Positions 30,267-39,552 of a DNA stretch of 64,000 bases are shown here, one piece after another. Where the stretch lies: the NCBI RefSeq assembly GCF_013401995.1, contig NZ_JACBJI010000007.1, positions 124,864-188,863 on the forward strand, read 5' to 3'. The position numbers and the translations under genes are program-made. This DNA comes from Flavobacterium agri. Its GTDB lineage: Bacteria > Bacteroidota > Bacteroidia > Flavobacteriales > Flavobacteriaceae. How positions within the stretch are numbered: the stretch's first letter is position 1; each line of letters begins with the position of its first letter. The notes under the pieces were generated by a model. That model saw nothing but the letters and a program-made list of their open reading frames with translations, ran no database searches and was not told the DNA's origin.

Positions 30267-30284
30267 AAAACAAGTCTATATTTG
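30255..30284 (+). promoter_or_regulatory. Promoter of fabV
   Basis: TTG (30255-30257), a 19-base spacer, then TATATTTG (30277-30284), a full consensus match. The -33 element lies inside the last codons of recN. Confidence 0.85.
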
Positions 30285-30305
30285 TTAAGGTAAAATCTAC
30301 TTTTT

Positions 30306-31499
30306 ATGATCATACAACCCAGAATGCGGGGCTTTATTTGCCTTACCGCGCATCCGGAAGGAGCTGAAAAGAACGTCAAAGAACAAATAGAATACGTAAA
30401 GAGCAAAGGAACGGTCGAAGGCGGTCCTAAAAAAGCGCTTATCATCGGAGCTTCGACCGGTTTCGGTTTGGCTTCAAGGATTACGGCCGCTTACGGATCG
30501 GGCGCTTCCACAATCGGGGTTTTCTTCGAAAAAGAACCTTCGGAAGGCAAGACGGCATCGCCGGGCTGGTACAATTCGGCCGCTTTCGAGAAATTCGCAA
30601 CAGCCGACGGTTTGTACGCGAAAAGCATCAACGGAGACGCGTTTTCGGACGAAATCAAACAACAGACGATAGACCTCATCAAAAAGGACTTAGGCCAAGT
30701 GGACGTAATCATTTACAGTCTCGCATCTCCTGTTCGCACCAATCCGAGGACTGGCGTGACGCATCGTTCGGTATTGAAGCCGATAGGGCAGACGTATACC
30801 AACAAAACGGTCGATTTTCACACAGGTAATGTGTCTGAAGTGTCGATCGCTCCGGCAAACGAAGAAGATATCGCCAACACCATCGCGGTTATGGGTGGTG
30901 AAGACTGGAAATGGTGGATCGAAGATTTGAAAAAAGCGGGCGTTTTGGCCGATAACGTGCTTACGATCGCGTATTCGTATATCGGACCAGGTCTTACCGA
31001 AGCGGTTTATCGCAAAGGAACGATCGGGCGCGCCAAAGACGATCTCGAGGCGACGGCTTTCCAAATCTCGGATACCTTGAAAGATATTGGCGGAAAAGCG
31101 TATGTTTCAGTGAATAAGGCATTGGTGACACAGGCGAGTTCAGCGATTCCGGTCATTCCGTTGTACATTTCGCTTCTGTTCAAGACGATGAAGGATGCGG
31201 GAACACATGAAGGAACGATCGAACAGATCGACCGTCTTTTCCGCGAAAGATTGTACACGAACGGCGAAGTGCCTACAGATGAAAAAGGCCGTATCCGCAT
31301 TGATGATTGGGAAATGGATGATAAAATCCAGGATAAAATCGAAGAGCTTTGGAAATCAGCCAGTACCGAGACACTTCCCGAATTGGGCGATTTGAAAGGG
31401 TACAGTCACGAGTTCCACAAGCTATTCGGATTCGAAATGCCAGGGGTAAATTATGACGACGATGCCAACGAAATGGTTTGGGTAGATAGTTTGAAATAA
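30306..31499 (+). CDS. fabV: Trans-2-enoyl-CoA/ACP reductase (FabV/TER)
   Basis: NADH-dependent reductase of the last step of fatty-acid elongation. The 397-residue length is typical. It shows KALIIGASTGFGLASRITAAYGSGA, YSLASPVRTNPRTG, the catalytic Tyr-x8-Lys (VYRKGTIGRAKDDLE) and the C-terminal GYSHEFHKLFGFEMPGVNY. FabV enzymes resist triclosan, unlike FabI. Own promoter and a strong terminator after the stop, so monocistronic. Confidence 0.97.
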   Translation: MIIQPRMRGFICLTAHPEGAEKNVKEQIEYVKSKGTVEGGPKKALIIGASTGFGLASRITAAYGSGASTIGVFFEKEPSEGKTASPGWYNSAAFEKFATADGLYAKSINGDAFSDEIKQQTIDLIKKDLGQVDVIIYSLASPVRTNPRTGVTHRSVLKPIGQTYTNKTVDFHTGNVSEVSIAPANEEDIANTIAVMGGEDWKWWIEDLKKAGVLADNVLTIAYSYIGPGLTEAVYRKGTIGRAKDDLEATAFQISDTLKDIGGKAYVSVNKALVTQASSAIPVIPLYISLLFKTMKDAGTHEGTIEQIDRLFRERLYTNGEVPTDEKGRIRIDDWEMDDKIQDKIEELWKSASTETLPELGDLKGYSHEFHKLFGFEMPGVNYDDDANEMVWVDSLK

Positions 31500-31538
31500 T
31501 TTTCGCACAAGACTTATTAACTATAACGTTATAAAAAA

Positions 31539-31568
31539 AGCGTCGGTTTGCTGCCGACGCTTTTTTTT
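31539..31568 (+). terminator. Rho-independent terminator after fabV
   Basis: Perfect 9-bp stem AAGCGTCGG / CCGACGCTT with a seven-base loop, followed by a T run; A run on the other side. Confidence 0.92.
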
Positions 31569-31614
31569 ATTTCATAAATTTAGGCCTAAATAATTATTAA
31601 AAACAGGTTTATTT

Positions 31615-34137
31615 ATGAAAAAAATTACTCTACTATGTGCAATGCTATTGGTTTTTGCATGGCAAGGGCGAGCGCAGTTCCCAGCCCCGTACTGCGGTCC
31701 GATTACCTTTACCAACAATGAGGAACCGATAACTTTGGTCCAGTTCGCTGGAATCAACAACAGTTCGCCCGCTCCGGTCGGAGGTGTGGCCCACCAAGAC
31801 TTTACCGCCATTTCGGGAACGGTTATGCAAGGTATCTCGTATCCGATTACCCTAAAAGGAAACACAGACGGTAACTACACAACCAATTTGAACGTCTGGA
31901 TTGATTGGAACCAGAACAATGTGTTCACCGATGCAGGGGAAATGTACGAAATCGGTACCATCACCAATTCGACAGGTCTCGACGCCACTTCGCTTACCGG
32001 AAATATTGCGGTACCGGCTACCGCTACGTTAGGAAGCACGAGAATGCGCGTCATCAAGAAATTCAATGGATATTCGGATTCCTGCAACACCGTCGGATCG
32101 GGTTGGGGAGAAGCCGAGGATTATTCGTTGACTGTAGTGGCCGCCACTTGTACACCTCCGACGGTTGCGTTCGCGACGGCATCACTTTGTCCTTCGGCTA
32201 CATTTAACGTGACGGTAAACGTATCGGCAATGGGCTCAGCCACTTCGTACACTGTAACTGATAACCAAGGAAGTGCGAGCCAAAACATTGCGGCTGCCGG
32301 AACTTTGACTTTCGGACCTTACGTGAGCAGTACAGATGTGGTCATAACCGTGACCGATCCTAACAGCGCGCTTTGTAATACGACGAGCGATTCCCTTACC
32401 GACGTTTGTTTGCCGGGTTGCGCTTCGAACCCTTCGCCTGCAAACGGCTCGACAAGTGCACCGGGTGGCCCGATTACCTTGACTTGGGATGCTCCGACAA
32501 CTGGCGGTGCCGTCGAATCATACGATTTGTATGCCGGTAATACATCGGGCGCTTTGGAATTCGTCGGAAACTACACTACCAATACGACAGGTGATGATTT
32601 GGTCATCAATGCGTATGGCGTAACAGTTTACTGGCAGGTTATCGCCATCAACGCTGCAGGAGAAGCTACCGGATGTGCCGAGTGGAACTTTACCGTACAA
32701 TCGCCTCCGGGATGGTGTCTTACCGCTCCGAACGGATTGTGGCCGGCCGCTACGTTTACGCCTGCAACTTGCGATGGAACGACCGAGAACGTGATCGCTA
32801 ACAACGCTTATGCCGGAGAATATTCGAATGTAAATGTGACTTCGGGCCAAACTTATGTATTCAAGAGCGGAACTACAGATTTCATCACGATCAGTAACGC
32901 AGAAGGCAATACTGCGCTGGCTTATGGCGCGACGCCTCTAACTTGGGTGTCTACATTGACCGGAACCGTGCGTTTCTTGAGCCACGTTGATGACCAATGC
33001 GGCGCTGAGGCGACAAACCGTGTACGTTCGGTTATCTGTGGTGTGGTTTCTTCTGAGCAACCAGATTGGGCAAGCCTTCAATGGCCGCCAAACGCGACTA
33101 TTTCACAAGGAGGTTCTTTCGATGTTTACGGACAAGTATACGAGCCGGGAGTTACCGATCCTGCGGGAGCTGCTGCCGGAATGGAGGCTTGGGTAGGTAT
33201 CAACACGGCCGACACTGATCCAAGTACTTGGAGCGTAACCTGGATTCCGATGACATTCAATGCATTGGCAAATTCAGGGAACAACGACGAGTTCATGGCT
33301 TCTGTAGGCAGTACTTTGGCACCGGGCGCTTATTTTTACGCTACTCGTTTCAGATTGAACAACGGACCTTACGTTTACGGTGGTATCGATGCAACCAATG
33401 CAGGCGGTATTTGGAACGGAACACAATACGGAAGTGGAGAATTGACCGTCAATCCTCCGACAGTTCCGGATAACGACCTTTGCGGTGGAGCACTTGCATT
33501 GACTCCGGGCGGCGTATTTGCCGACAATGCACAAACAGGAACGCTTTTGGGGTCTACAACGACCGCTGGTTTGACTTTCAACTGCCAGACCAACCGTGCC
33601 GACGATGTTTGGTATTCGGTTGTAGTGCCGGCTTCGGGATCAATCACTATCGAAACATTGTCTGCTTCGGGATCTTTGTTGACCGACACTGTCCTTAGCG
33701 TATTCAGCGGATCTTGCGGCACGCTTACCGAAATCGGATGTAGCGATGACGAAGGAACGGATAACTTCTCTGTCGTTTCATTGACAGGTCAGACACCTGG
33801 AGCAACGCTTTACGTAGGTGTTTGGCGTTGGAACAATGCGGGCAACCCGGCTGGTGCTTTCCAGGTTTCGGCTTACGATGCCAGCCTTAGCACAGGCGAA
33901 ATCCGCAACGACGGCTTCTCTTATTACCCGAACCCTGTATCGAGCGTATTCAACGTATCGGCACAAGATGGAATCAAATCTGTGAGCGTATTCAATATGC
34001 TAGGTCAGCAGGTGATGCAGAAAAATATCAATGCGCAGCAAGGAAGCATCGACATGTCGTCATTGGCAAAAGGTGCGTACCTCGTGAAACTTTATTCAGA
34101 CAATGCTTCCAAAACAATCAAAGTACTGAAAGACTAA
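31615..34137 (+). CDS. Large secreted GEVED-domain protein with type IX sorting domain
   Basis: An 840-residue exported protein: signal peptide (about 1-20), GEVED domain (WIDWNQNNVF ... GWGEAEDYSLTV, ~20-180), fibronectin/Ig-like region (ASNPSPANGSTSAPGGPITL), further beta domains, a PPC-like domain (NDLCGGALALTPGGVFADNA) and a type A sorting domain (YYPNPVSSVFNVSAQDG ... SLAKGAYLVKLYSD). Its last ~220 residues are nearly identical to those of the next gene. Probably a surface-attached adhesin or matrix protein. Confidence 0.9.
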   Translation: MKKITLLCAMLLVFAWQGRAQFPAPYCGPITFTNNEEPITLVQFAGINNSSPAPVGGVAHQDFTAISGTVMQGISYPITLKGNTDGNYTTNLNVWIDWNQNNVFTDAGEMYEIGTITNSTGLDATSLTGNIAVPATATLGSTRMRVIKKFNGYSDSCNTVGSGWGEAEDYSLTVVAATCTPPTVAFATASLCPSATFNVTVNVSAMGSATSYTVTDNQGSASQNIAAAGTLTFGPYVSSTDVVITVTDPNSALCNTTSDSLTDVCLPGCASNPSPANGSTSAPGGPITLTWDAPTTGGAVESYDLYAGNTSGALEFVGNYTTNTTGDDLVINAYGVTVYWQVIAINAAGEATGCAEWNFTVQSPPGWCLTAPNGLWPAATFTPATCDGTTENVIANNAYAGEYSNVNVTSGQTYVFKSGTTDFITISNAEGNTALAYGATPLTWVSTLTGTVRFLSHVDDQCGAEATNRVRSVICGVVSSEQPDWASLQWPPNATISQGGSFDVYGQVYEPGVTDPAGAAAGMEAWVGINTADTDPSTWSVTWIPMTFNALANSGNNDEFMASVGSTLAPGAYFYATRFRLNNGPYVYGGIDATNAGGIWNGTQYGSGELTVNPPTVPDNDLCGGALALTPGGVFADNAQTGTLLGSTTTAGLTFNCQTNRADDVWYSVVVPASGSITIETLSASGSLLTDTVLSVFSGSCGTLTEIGCSDDEGTDNFSVVSLTGQTPGATLYVGVWRWNNAGNPAGAFQVSAYDASLSTGEIRNDGFSYYPNPVSSVFNVSAQDGIKSVSVFNMLGQQVMQKNINAQQGSIDMSSLAKGAYLVKLYSDNASKTIKVLKD

Positions 34138-34160
34138 AGTGTTATCAATCAAATAATTGG

Positions 34161-34190
34161 AAAAAGCCATCTGTTAAAGATGGCTTTTTT
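34161..34190 (+). terminator. Rho-independent terminator
   Basis: Stem AAAAGCCATC / GATGGCTTTT with a seven-base loop and T run, after the first large T9SS gene. Confidence 0.9.
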
Positions 34191-34225
34191 GTGTTAAATA
34201 AATCGCCGAATCCTTAACGAAATGA

Positions 34226-34233
34226 TAATTTTG
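34226..34233 (+). promoter_or_regulatory. Promoter -7 element of the second large T9SS gene
   Basis: TAATTTTG matches TAnnTTTG, 30 bases before the ATG at 34264. It overlaps an upstream in-frame ATG (34222), which is therefore not the start. Confidence 0.6.
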
Positions 34234-34263
34234 GTAGCTATTAAATCTACTAATTTCCTTAAA

Positions 34264-36978
34264 ATGAAGAAAAATTATCTTTTGGCTGCAGGATTGTTAC
34301 TTTTCGGATTATCCGTTAAGTCGCAGATTCTCAACCAGTCGGCTGCTTGGCCGAATCCATCCTGGTCTTTGACGGGATCTTACAGTACCGATCCGTTGGC
34401 ATTGGAATCAAGCCCATTGACAACGGCTAATTTTGCATTTGATGATGATGATGCCGCGAGCGGGCACGAAGACAACATCGCTGCAGAATCCCCAATCGTC
34501 GATTTGACGGCCGCTTTCAACGGTGGCGAGAAAAGCATTATGGTTACGGTCGATTACGGATATCGCTACCTTGATAGCGACCAATTGAGGTTGGAATATT
34601 GGGATGCGCTTGCTTCGGCATGGGTAGCTTGGGGCGCGAACATTCCGGGCAACAATACCACGGCTTCCGACAATTATTGTACGACCATTACCAAAACCAC
34701 TTACAACAGTGCGCTTTTGGATCTTTCGAATTTTACGCCAGTCCAGCTTTCAGGCTTCCGTTACCGCATTTCTTACGACGACAATCCCGCGGGAACCGAC
34801 TGGAACTACGGTTTCTGCTTTAACGCGCCGGTCATCAAGTCTGTTGCTTGTCCGACTCCTCAAAGTTTGACGGCTACCGCGATCACGTCTTCATCGGCTA
34901 CGATCAACTGGGTAGCGCCAAGTGGAGCGACGGGTTTTGTGTATGTTTTGGATACGAATTCGGCTAACCCTGTATCGGGAACCAACATTTCCGGCACATC
35001 GTATCCGGCTTCAAGCCTTGCGGCACAAACACAGTACTATTTCCACATCCGTTCGGCTTGCTCGAGCACGAACAGCGATTGGACGACTTTGGCATTCACG
35101 ACTGCGCCTGCAAACGACAATTGTTCGGGAAGCATCGCGTTGACGGTTAACCCGACTCTTACTTGTACGGCGACTACTGCCGGTACACTTGTGAGCGCTT
35201 CAGATTCTGGCGTAGCCGATACTGGTGCGGGAACTCCTGATGACGACGTTTGGTTCCGTTTTGTAGCTACGTCTACGTCTCAGGCGATTTCTTTGTCTGG
35301 TGTTGCCGGAACTCCGACCGATTTGGTTCACGAAGTATTCAGCGGCGATTGCGCGGTTCTCACAAGCTTGCTCATCAGCGATGCCGATAATAGCGTCGTA
35401 TCTGGTTTGACGATCGGAAATACGTATTACGTTCGCGTATTCACTTACGCTACTGGCGGAACGCCGACGACTACATTCAATATTTGCGTTGCGACGCCAC
35501 CTGCACCGCCTGCAAACGACAACTGTTCAGGAAGTATCGCGCTTACCGTAAACCCGAACTACTCTTGTGCTGTTACAACAGCCGGTACTCTTGTGAGCGC
35601 TACGAATTCCGGTGTTGCCGATACAGGAGCAGGAACTCCTGATGATGACGTTTGGTTCAGCTTTGTGGCTACTGCTACGACTCACGTCATTTCATTGACA
35701 GGTGTTGCAGGAAGCCCTTCAGATTTGGTCCACGAAGTATTCAGTGGAAACTGCGGATCCCTTACGAGCTTGCTCATCAGTGATCCTAACAACAGTACGG
35801 TTAACGGTTTAACTATCGGGAATACCTACTATGTTCGCGTATTTTCATACACAGCAGGAAGCACGAATACGACTACATTCAATATTTGTATTGGATCTGC
35901 TCCGGCGGCTCCGGCGAACGACAATTGCTCAGGAAGTGTCGCGTTGACGGTAAATAACGATTTGAGCTGTGCCGTGACTACAGCGGGTACTTTGGCGGGA
36001 GCTACAGATTCAGGTGTTGCCGATACTGGTGCCGGAACTCCTGACGACGACGTTTGGTTCAGGTTTGTCGCGACTTCGACCGCGCACATCATCACGCTAT
36101 CGGGCATTACCGGTACACCTTCAGATTTGGTACATGAAGTTTTCAGCGGAGACTGTGCCGTATTGACGAGCCTTTCTATCAGTGATCCTAACTCAAGTAC
36201 TGTTACAGGCCTGACAGTTGGAAATACGTATTACGTACGTGTATTTTCGTATGCCAGCGCTACGGCGTCCACGACCAATTTCAATATCTGCGTAGGTACG
36301 ACGCCTGCGCCGCCTGCAAACGATCTTTGCTCATCTGCCATCGCACTTACGCCGGGCGGTGTTTTCGCCGACAATGCCCAAACGGGGACGGTAGCCGGCG
36401 CGACTTCAACTACCGGCTTGACGTTCAATTGCCAGACAAACCGTGCGGATGATGTATGGTATTCTGTTGTGGTCCCTGCTTCTGGATCTATCACGATTGC
36501 CACCGAGGCTGCTCCGGGATCGGCTTTGACCGACACTGTAATCAGCGTATTCGGCGGTTCTTGTGGAACTTTGACCGAAATCGGATGTAGCGATGACGAA
36601 GGGACTGATAATTTCTCAATGGTTTCACTAACAGGGCAAACACCAGGAGCGACGCTTTATGTAGGAGTTTGGCGTTGGAGCAGTGCAAGCGCCGGAACAT
36701 TCCAGGTTTCGGCTTACGATGCGAGCTTGAGCACCGGAGAAATCCGCAACGACGGTTTCTCATATTATCCGAACCCGGTTTCTTCGGTATTCAACGTATC
36801 GGCACAAAACGGTATCAAATCGGTTAGCGTTTATAACATGCTAGGACAAGAAGTTCTTCGTAAATCTATCGAATCGGAACAAGGAAGCATCGACATGTCT
36901 TCTTTGGCGAAAGGTACATACGTAGTGAAAGTTATCGGGAACGATGCGCTTCGAACCATAAAAATCGTAAAGGAATAA
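34264..36978 (+). CDS. Large secreted repeat protein with type IX sorting domain
   Basis: A 904-residue exported protein: signal peptide (MKKNYLLAAGLLLFGLSVKS), a domain with DYGYRYLDSDQLRLEYWD, a fibronectin type III domain (about 200-280), three near-identical ~134-residue PPC-like repeats each with ANDNCSGS.ALTV and ADTGAGTPDDDVWF (DNA from about 35100, 35500 and 35905), a fourth diverged copy (ANDLCSSAIALTPGGVFADN) and a type A sorting domain. The fourth copy and sorting domain match the preceding gene. Likely a surface adhesin. Confidence 0.9.
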   Translation: MKKNYLLAAGLLLFGLSVKSQILNQSAAWPNPSWSLTGSYSTDPLALESSPLTTANFAFDDDDAASGHEDNIAAESPIVDLTAAFNGGEKSIMVTVDYGYRYLDSDQLRLEYWDALASAWVAWGANIPGNNTTASDNYCTTITKTTYNSALLDLSNFTPVQLSGFRYRISYDDNPAGTDWNYGFCFNAPVIKSVACPTPQSLTATAITSSSATINWVAPSGATGFVYVLDTNSANPVSGTNISGTSYPASSLAAQTQYYFHIRSACSSTNSDWTTLAFTTAPANDNCSGSIALTVNPTLTCTATTAGTLVSASDSGVADTGAGTPDDDVWFRFVATSTSQAISLSGVAGTPTDLVHEVFSGDCAVLTSLLISDADNSVVSGLTIGNTYYVRVFTYATGGTPTTTFNICVATPPAPPANDNCSGSIALTVNPNYSCAVTTAGTLVSATNSGVADTGAGTPDDDVWFSFVATATTHVISLTGVAGSPSDLVHEVFSGNCGSLTSLLISDPNNSTVNGLTIGNTYYVRVFSYTAGSTNTTTFNICIGSAPAAPANDNCSGSVALTVNNDLSCAVTTAGTLAGATDSGVADTGAGTPDDDVWFRFVATSTAHIITLSGITGTPSDLVHEVFSGDCAVLTSLSISDPNSSTVTGLTVGNTYYVRVFSYASATASTTNFNICVGTTPAPPANDLCSSAIALTPGGVFADNAQTGTVAGATSTTGLTFNCQTNRADDVWYSVVVPASGSITIATEAAPGSALTDTVISVFGGSCGTLTEIGCSDDEGTDNFSMVSLTGQTPGATLYVGVWRWSSASAGTFQVSAYDASLSTGEIRNDGFSYYPNPVSSVFNVSAQNGIKSVSVYNMLGQEVLRKSIESEQGSIDMSSLAKGTYVVKVIGNDALRTIKIVKE
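35100..36300 (+). repeat. Three tandem ~402-bp coding repeats
   Basis: Three in-frame copies of a ~134-residue domain begin near 35104, 35509 and 35914. Amino acids are highly conserved (SGVADTGAGTPDDDVWF in all three), while third codon positions differ often, so the copies are kept at protein level and are not recent DNA duplicates. Confidence 0.85.
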
Positions 36979-36996
36979 ACCTTTAGGAAATTTCTT

Positions 36997-37028
36997 CAAA
37001 AGCCACTCTTAACGGGTGGCTTTTTTTG
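36997..37028 (+). terminator. Rho-independent terminator
   Basis: Stem AAAGCCAC / GTGGCTTT with a nine-base loop and T run, after the second large T9SS gene. Confidence 0.88.
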
Positions 37029-37079
37029 TTGTTTTTCATTACTTTAGGACGCATTTAAAAACCAACTACCTATTAGCTT

Positions 37080-39479
37080 ATGAAGAAAACTACACTATGG
37101 ATGCTGTCTGGCCTCCTTTTTTCATGTATTGCCACCGCCCAAAACGTTTCGGGTTACGCGTTTGCCCAAGCGACGGAAACCTATACGGCGGTTTCGGGAA
37201 CACCATCGGCCGCGACAGGCGACGACGGCACCGACAATGCCATCCCGTTCGGGTTTTCGTTTCCGTTCGGAGGCAGTTATTACACCACGTTCAGCATCAG
37301 TGTCAACGGCTTTATCCGATTGGGTAACGACATCGGCGGACAGAACTGGACAAACGCTTTGGGTGCCAATGCCCCACAACGACCTTTGATCGCTGCTTTT
37401 TGGGACGATCACAACGCGGGCACAGGTTCAATCAACTACAGTGTTACGGGAAGTTTTCCGAACCGAATTGTCGAAGTCGGATGGGACAACATCAACCCAA
37501 GCGGCGGCGGCGGAACGAGCGCCACTGCTTTCGGATCGTTCAAAATGCGCCTTTTCGAAACTTCGGGTATAATCGAATTCGTTTACGGTTCGAACATTAC
37601 TGCGGTAAATGCTTTTTCAGCCTCTATCGGACTTAACGACGACACCACGTTTTTGAGCGTGACGCCGGGTAATCCGAATGCCACTACTTCTCCGGTAACG
37701 GCGAACAATGCAGTCGATGCCAGTGCGAATTTGATTGGCAAGAAGTATATTTTCACGCCGCCTTCCATGTGTTCGTCTATGCCGAGTCCGGGAATCACGA
37801 TAGCACCCGCATCCGTTTGTTCCGATGTGATTTTCGAGTTATCGGTCCAGAACATTCCGGCAGAATCGGGTATTTCCTATCAGTGGCAATCGTCTGCGGA
37901 CGGTGTTGCTTTTTCCGATATACAAAATGCGAACGGTCCCACATTACAAACGACCCAAACCTCGGCGACCTATTATCATTGCCTTGTAAGCTGCGGTGCT
38001 CAAACGGCTACCACGACCGCGACCACGGTAAACATGAACGCAGCTTCCCAATGTTACTGCTCGCCAGTTTATGGAACGGGAATGACCGATGGCGATTTGA
38101 TTTCGCACGTGGAAATTCCCGGGACGACTTTGTCTAACGAAACAGGTACGGAACCCGTAAATCCATATTACACGTATTTCTCAGGACAACCGAATTACAC
38201 AGCCGAACTGATGGCCGGAGGCAATTACGAGCTTCACGTTACCGTCGGTACTTACGGGCAGCAACATTCTACGGCCTGGATCGATTACAACGACGATGGG
38301 TTTTTTACCGAAGACGAGCGCATTGGTTTCAGCGATGGTGAAATAGGTTCTTTGGAAACGGCTATTTACACGATCCAACTCGCTTGCGACGCTCCTGCTG
38401 GCGTACACCGTTTGCGTATTCGCGATGTTTGGAACAACGATTCTTCCACAATCGATCCTTGTGCCGAATACGGATATGGGGAAGTCGAAGACTACGATAT
38501 CACGATAGTTGCGGGCGAATCTTGTCCGATGCCGTTTGGTCTCAATGTGGCGAGCGTCAATTCTTCGAGCGGTATTTTCTCATGGAATTCAGGCTGCGGA
38601 CAAACTTCATGGAACGTGTATGTGGTCGCTTCGGGAGGAACTACGCCAACTAACAATCCGACGTATACCAACGTTACGAGTCCGTTTGTGTTTTCAAACC
38701 TCGATGCCGAAACGGTTTACGATATTTACGTACAAGGCAATTGCGATGCGAACGGTTTGAGCGATTGGGCCGGTCCATTTACGTTTACGACTGCTCCGAT
38801 GGCTGTTGCAAATGACGATTGCGGCAATGCGTTCTCGCTTCAGGTTGGAGGCGTTTTCGAAGATTATTCGATTACGGCAACGAATTCAGGCGCGACCAAA
38901 ACCCTTGGCGAGCCTAATGTGACCTGTGCAGCTTTCGCTTTTGGTGGCGATGTGTGGTTCAGTGCGGTCGTTCCGGCAAGCGGGACGCTTACTTTCGAGA
39001 CGCAGGCAGAAGCAGGTTCGTCGCTTTCTGATACCGGAATGTCAGCTTATTCCGGCACTTGCGGTGGCGGACTGACGTCTTTGGGATGCAGCGACGACAA
39101 CGGATCGAACGGTTTCTCCATCGTACATCTGACCAACCTCACGCCGGGAACAACGGTTTACGCGCGCGTTTGGGAATACGCCAACGACGTGGTGGGAACT
39201 TTCAAAGTTTCGGCCTACGATGCCTCTTTGGGCGTACATTCTTTGGATTCGGCTGCTTTCCGTTATTATCCGAACCCGGTAAAGAATACGCTCAACGTCA
39301 GTTATGACGAAAACATTTCAGATGTGACGGTAATGAATCTGTTGGGACAGAACGTGTTGCATAAATCGGTGAACGAAACCAATTTGCAACTCGACCTTTC
39401 GAGCCTGCCTTCGGGCAATTATTTGGTAAAGATTACTTCTGGCAACGCTTCCAAAACCATAAAAGTCATCAAGGAATAA
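37080..39479 (+). CDS. Large secreted GEVED/fibronectin protein with type IX sorting domain
   Basis: A 799-residue exported protein: signal peptide (about 1-20), an N-terminal beta-rich domain of extracellular type (GFSFPFGGSYYTTFSISVNG), an Ig-like segment (SYQWQSSADGVAF), a GEVED domain (WIDYNDDGFFTEDERIGFS ... YGYGEVEDYDITI), a fibronectin III domain (SGIFSWNSGCGQTSWNVYVV), a PPC-like domain with DVWFSAVVPASGTLTF and a type A sorting domain (RYYPNPVKNTLNVSYD). Related at the C-terminus to the two preceding genes but more diverged. It has its own leader and terminator. Confidence 0.9.
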   Translation: MKKTTLWMLSGLLFSCIATAQNVSGYAFAQATETYTAVSGTPSAATGDDGTDNAIPFGFSFPFGGSYYTTFSISVNGFIRLGNDIGGQNWTNALGANAPQRPLIAAFWDDHNAGTGSINYSVTGSFPNRIVEVGWDNINPSGGGGTSATAFGSFKMRLFETSGIIEFVYGSNITAVNAFSASIGLNDDTTFLSVTPGNPNATTSPVTANNAVDASANLIGKKYIFTPPSMCSSMPSPGITIAPASVCSDVIFELSVQNIPAESGISYQWQSSADGVAFSDIQNANGPTLQTTQTSATYYHCLVSCGAQTATTTATTVNMNAASQCYCSPVYGTGMTDGDLISHVEIPGTTLSNETGTEPVNPYYTYFSGQPNYTAELMAGGNYELHVTVGTYGQQHSTAWIDYNDDGFFTEDERIGFSDGEIGSLETAIYTIQLACDAPAGVHRLRIRDVWNNDSSTIDPCAEYGYGEVEDYDITIVAGESCPMPFGLNVASVNSSSGIFSWNSGCGQTSWNVYVVASGGTTPTNNPTYTNVTSPFVFSNLDAETVYDIYVQGNCDANGLSDWAGPFTFTTAPMAVANDDCGNAFSLQVGGVFEDYSITATNSGATKTLGEPNVTCAAFAFGGDVWFSAVVPASGTLTFETQAEAGSSLSDTGMSAYSGTCGGGLTSLGCSDDNGSNGFSIVHLTNLTPGTTVYARVWEYANDVVGTFKVSAYDASLGVHSLDSAAFRYYPNPVKNTLNVSYDENISDVTVMNLLGQNVLHKSVNETNLQLDLSSLPSGNYLVKITSGNASKTIKVIKE

Positions 39480-39493
39480 ATTGTTAAAAAACG

Positions 39494-39526
39494 AGTAAAA
39501 GCCATCTGGAAACGGGTGGTTTTTTT
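39494..39526 (+). terminator. Probable terminator after third T9SS gene
   Basis: GCCATC / GGTGGT stem containing two G-U pairs, seven-base loop, then seven Ts. Weaker than its neighbours. Confidence 0.6.
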
Positions 39527-39539
39527 CGTTTTGAAAGGC

Positions 39540-39547
39540 TATCTTTG
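39540..39547 (+). promoter_or_regulatory. Promoter -7 element of the glycosyltransferase gene
   Basis: TATCTTTG matches TAnnTTTG and ends only five bases before the ATG at 39553, implying a leaderless or nearly leaderless transcript. Confidence 0.55.
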
Positions 39548-39552
39548 TTAAG

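Noticed and set aside
35100..36300. Assembly artefact creating the three coding repeats
   Set aside because: The copies differ at many synonymous positions, so they are real and old.
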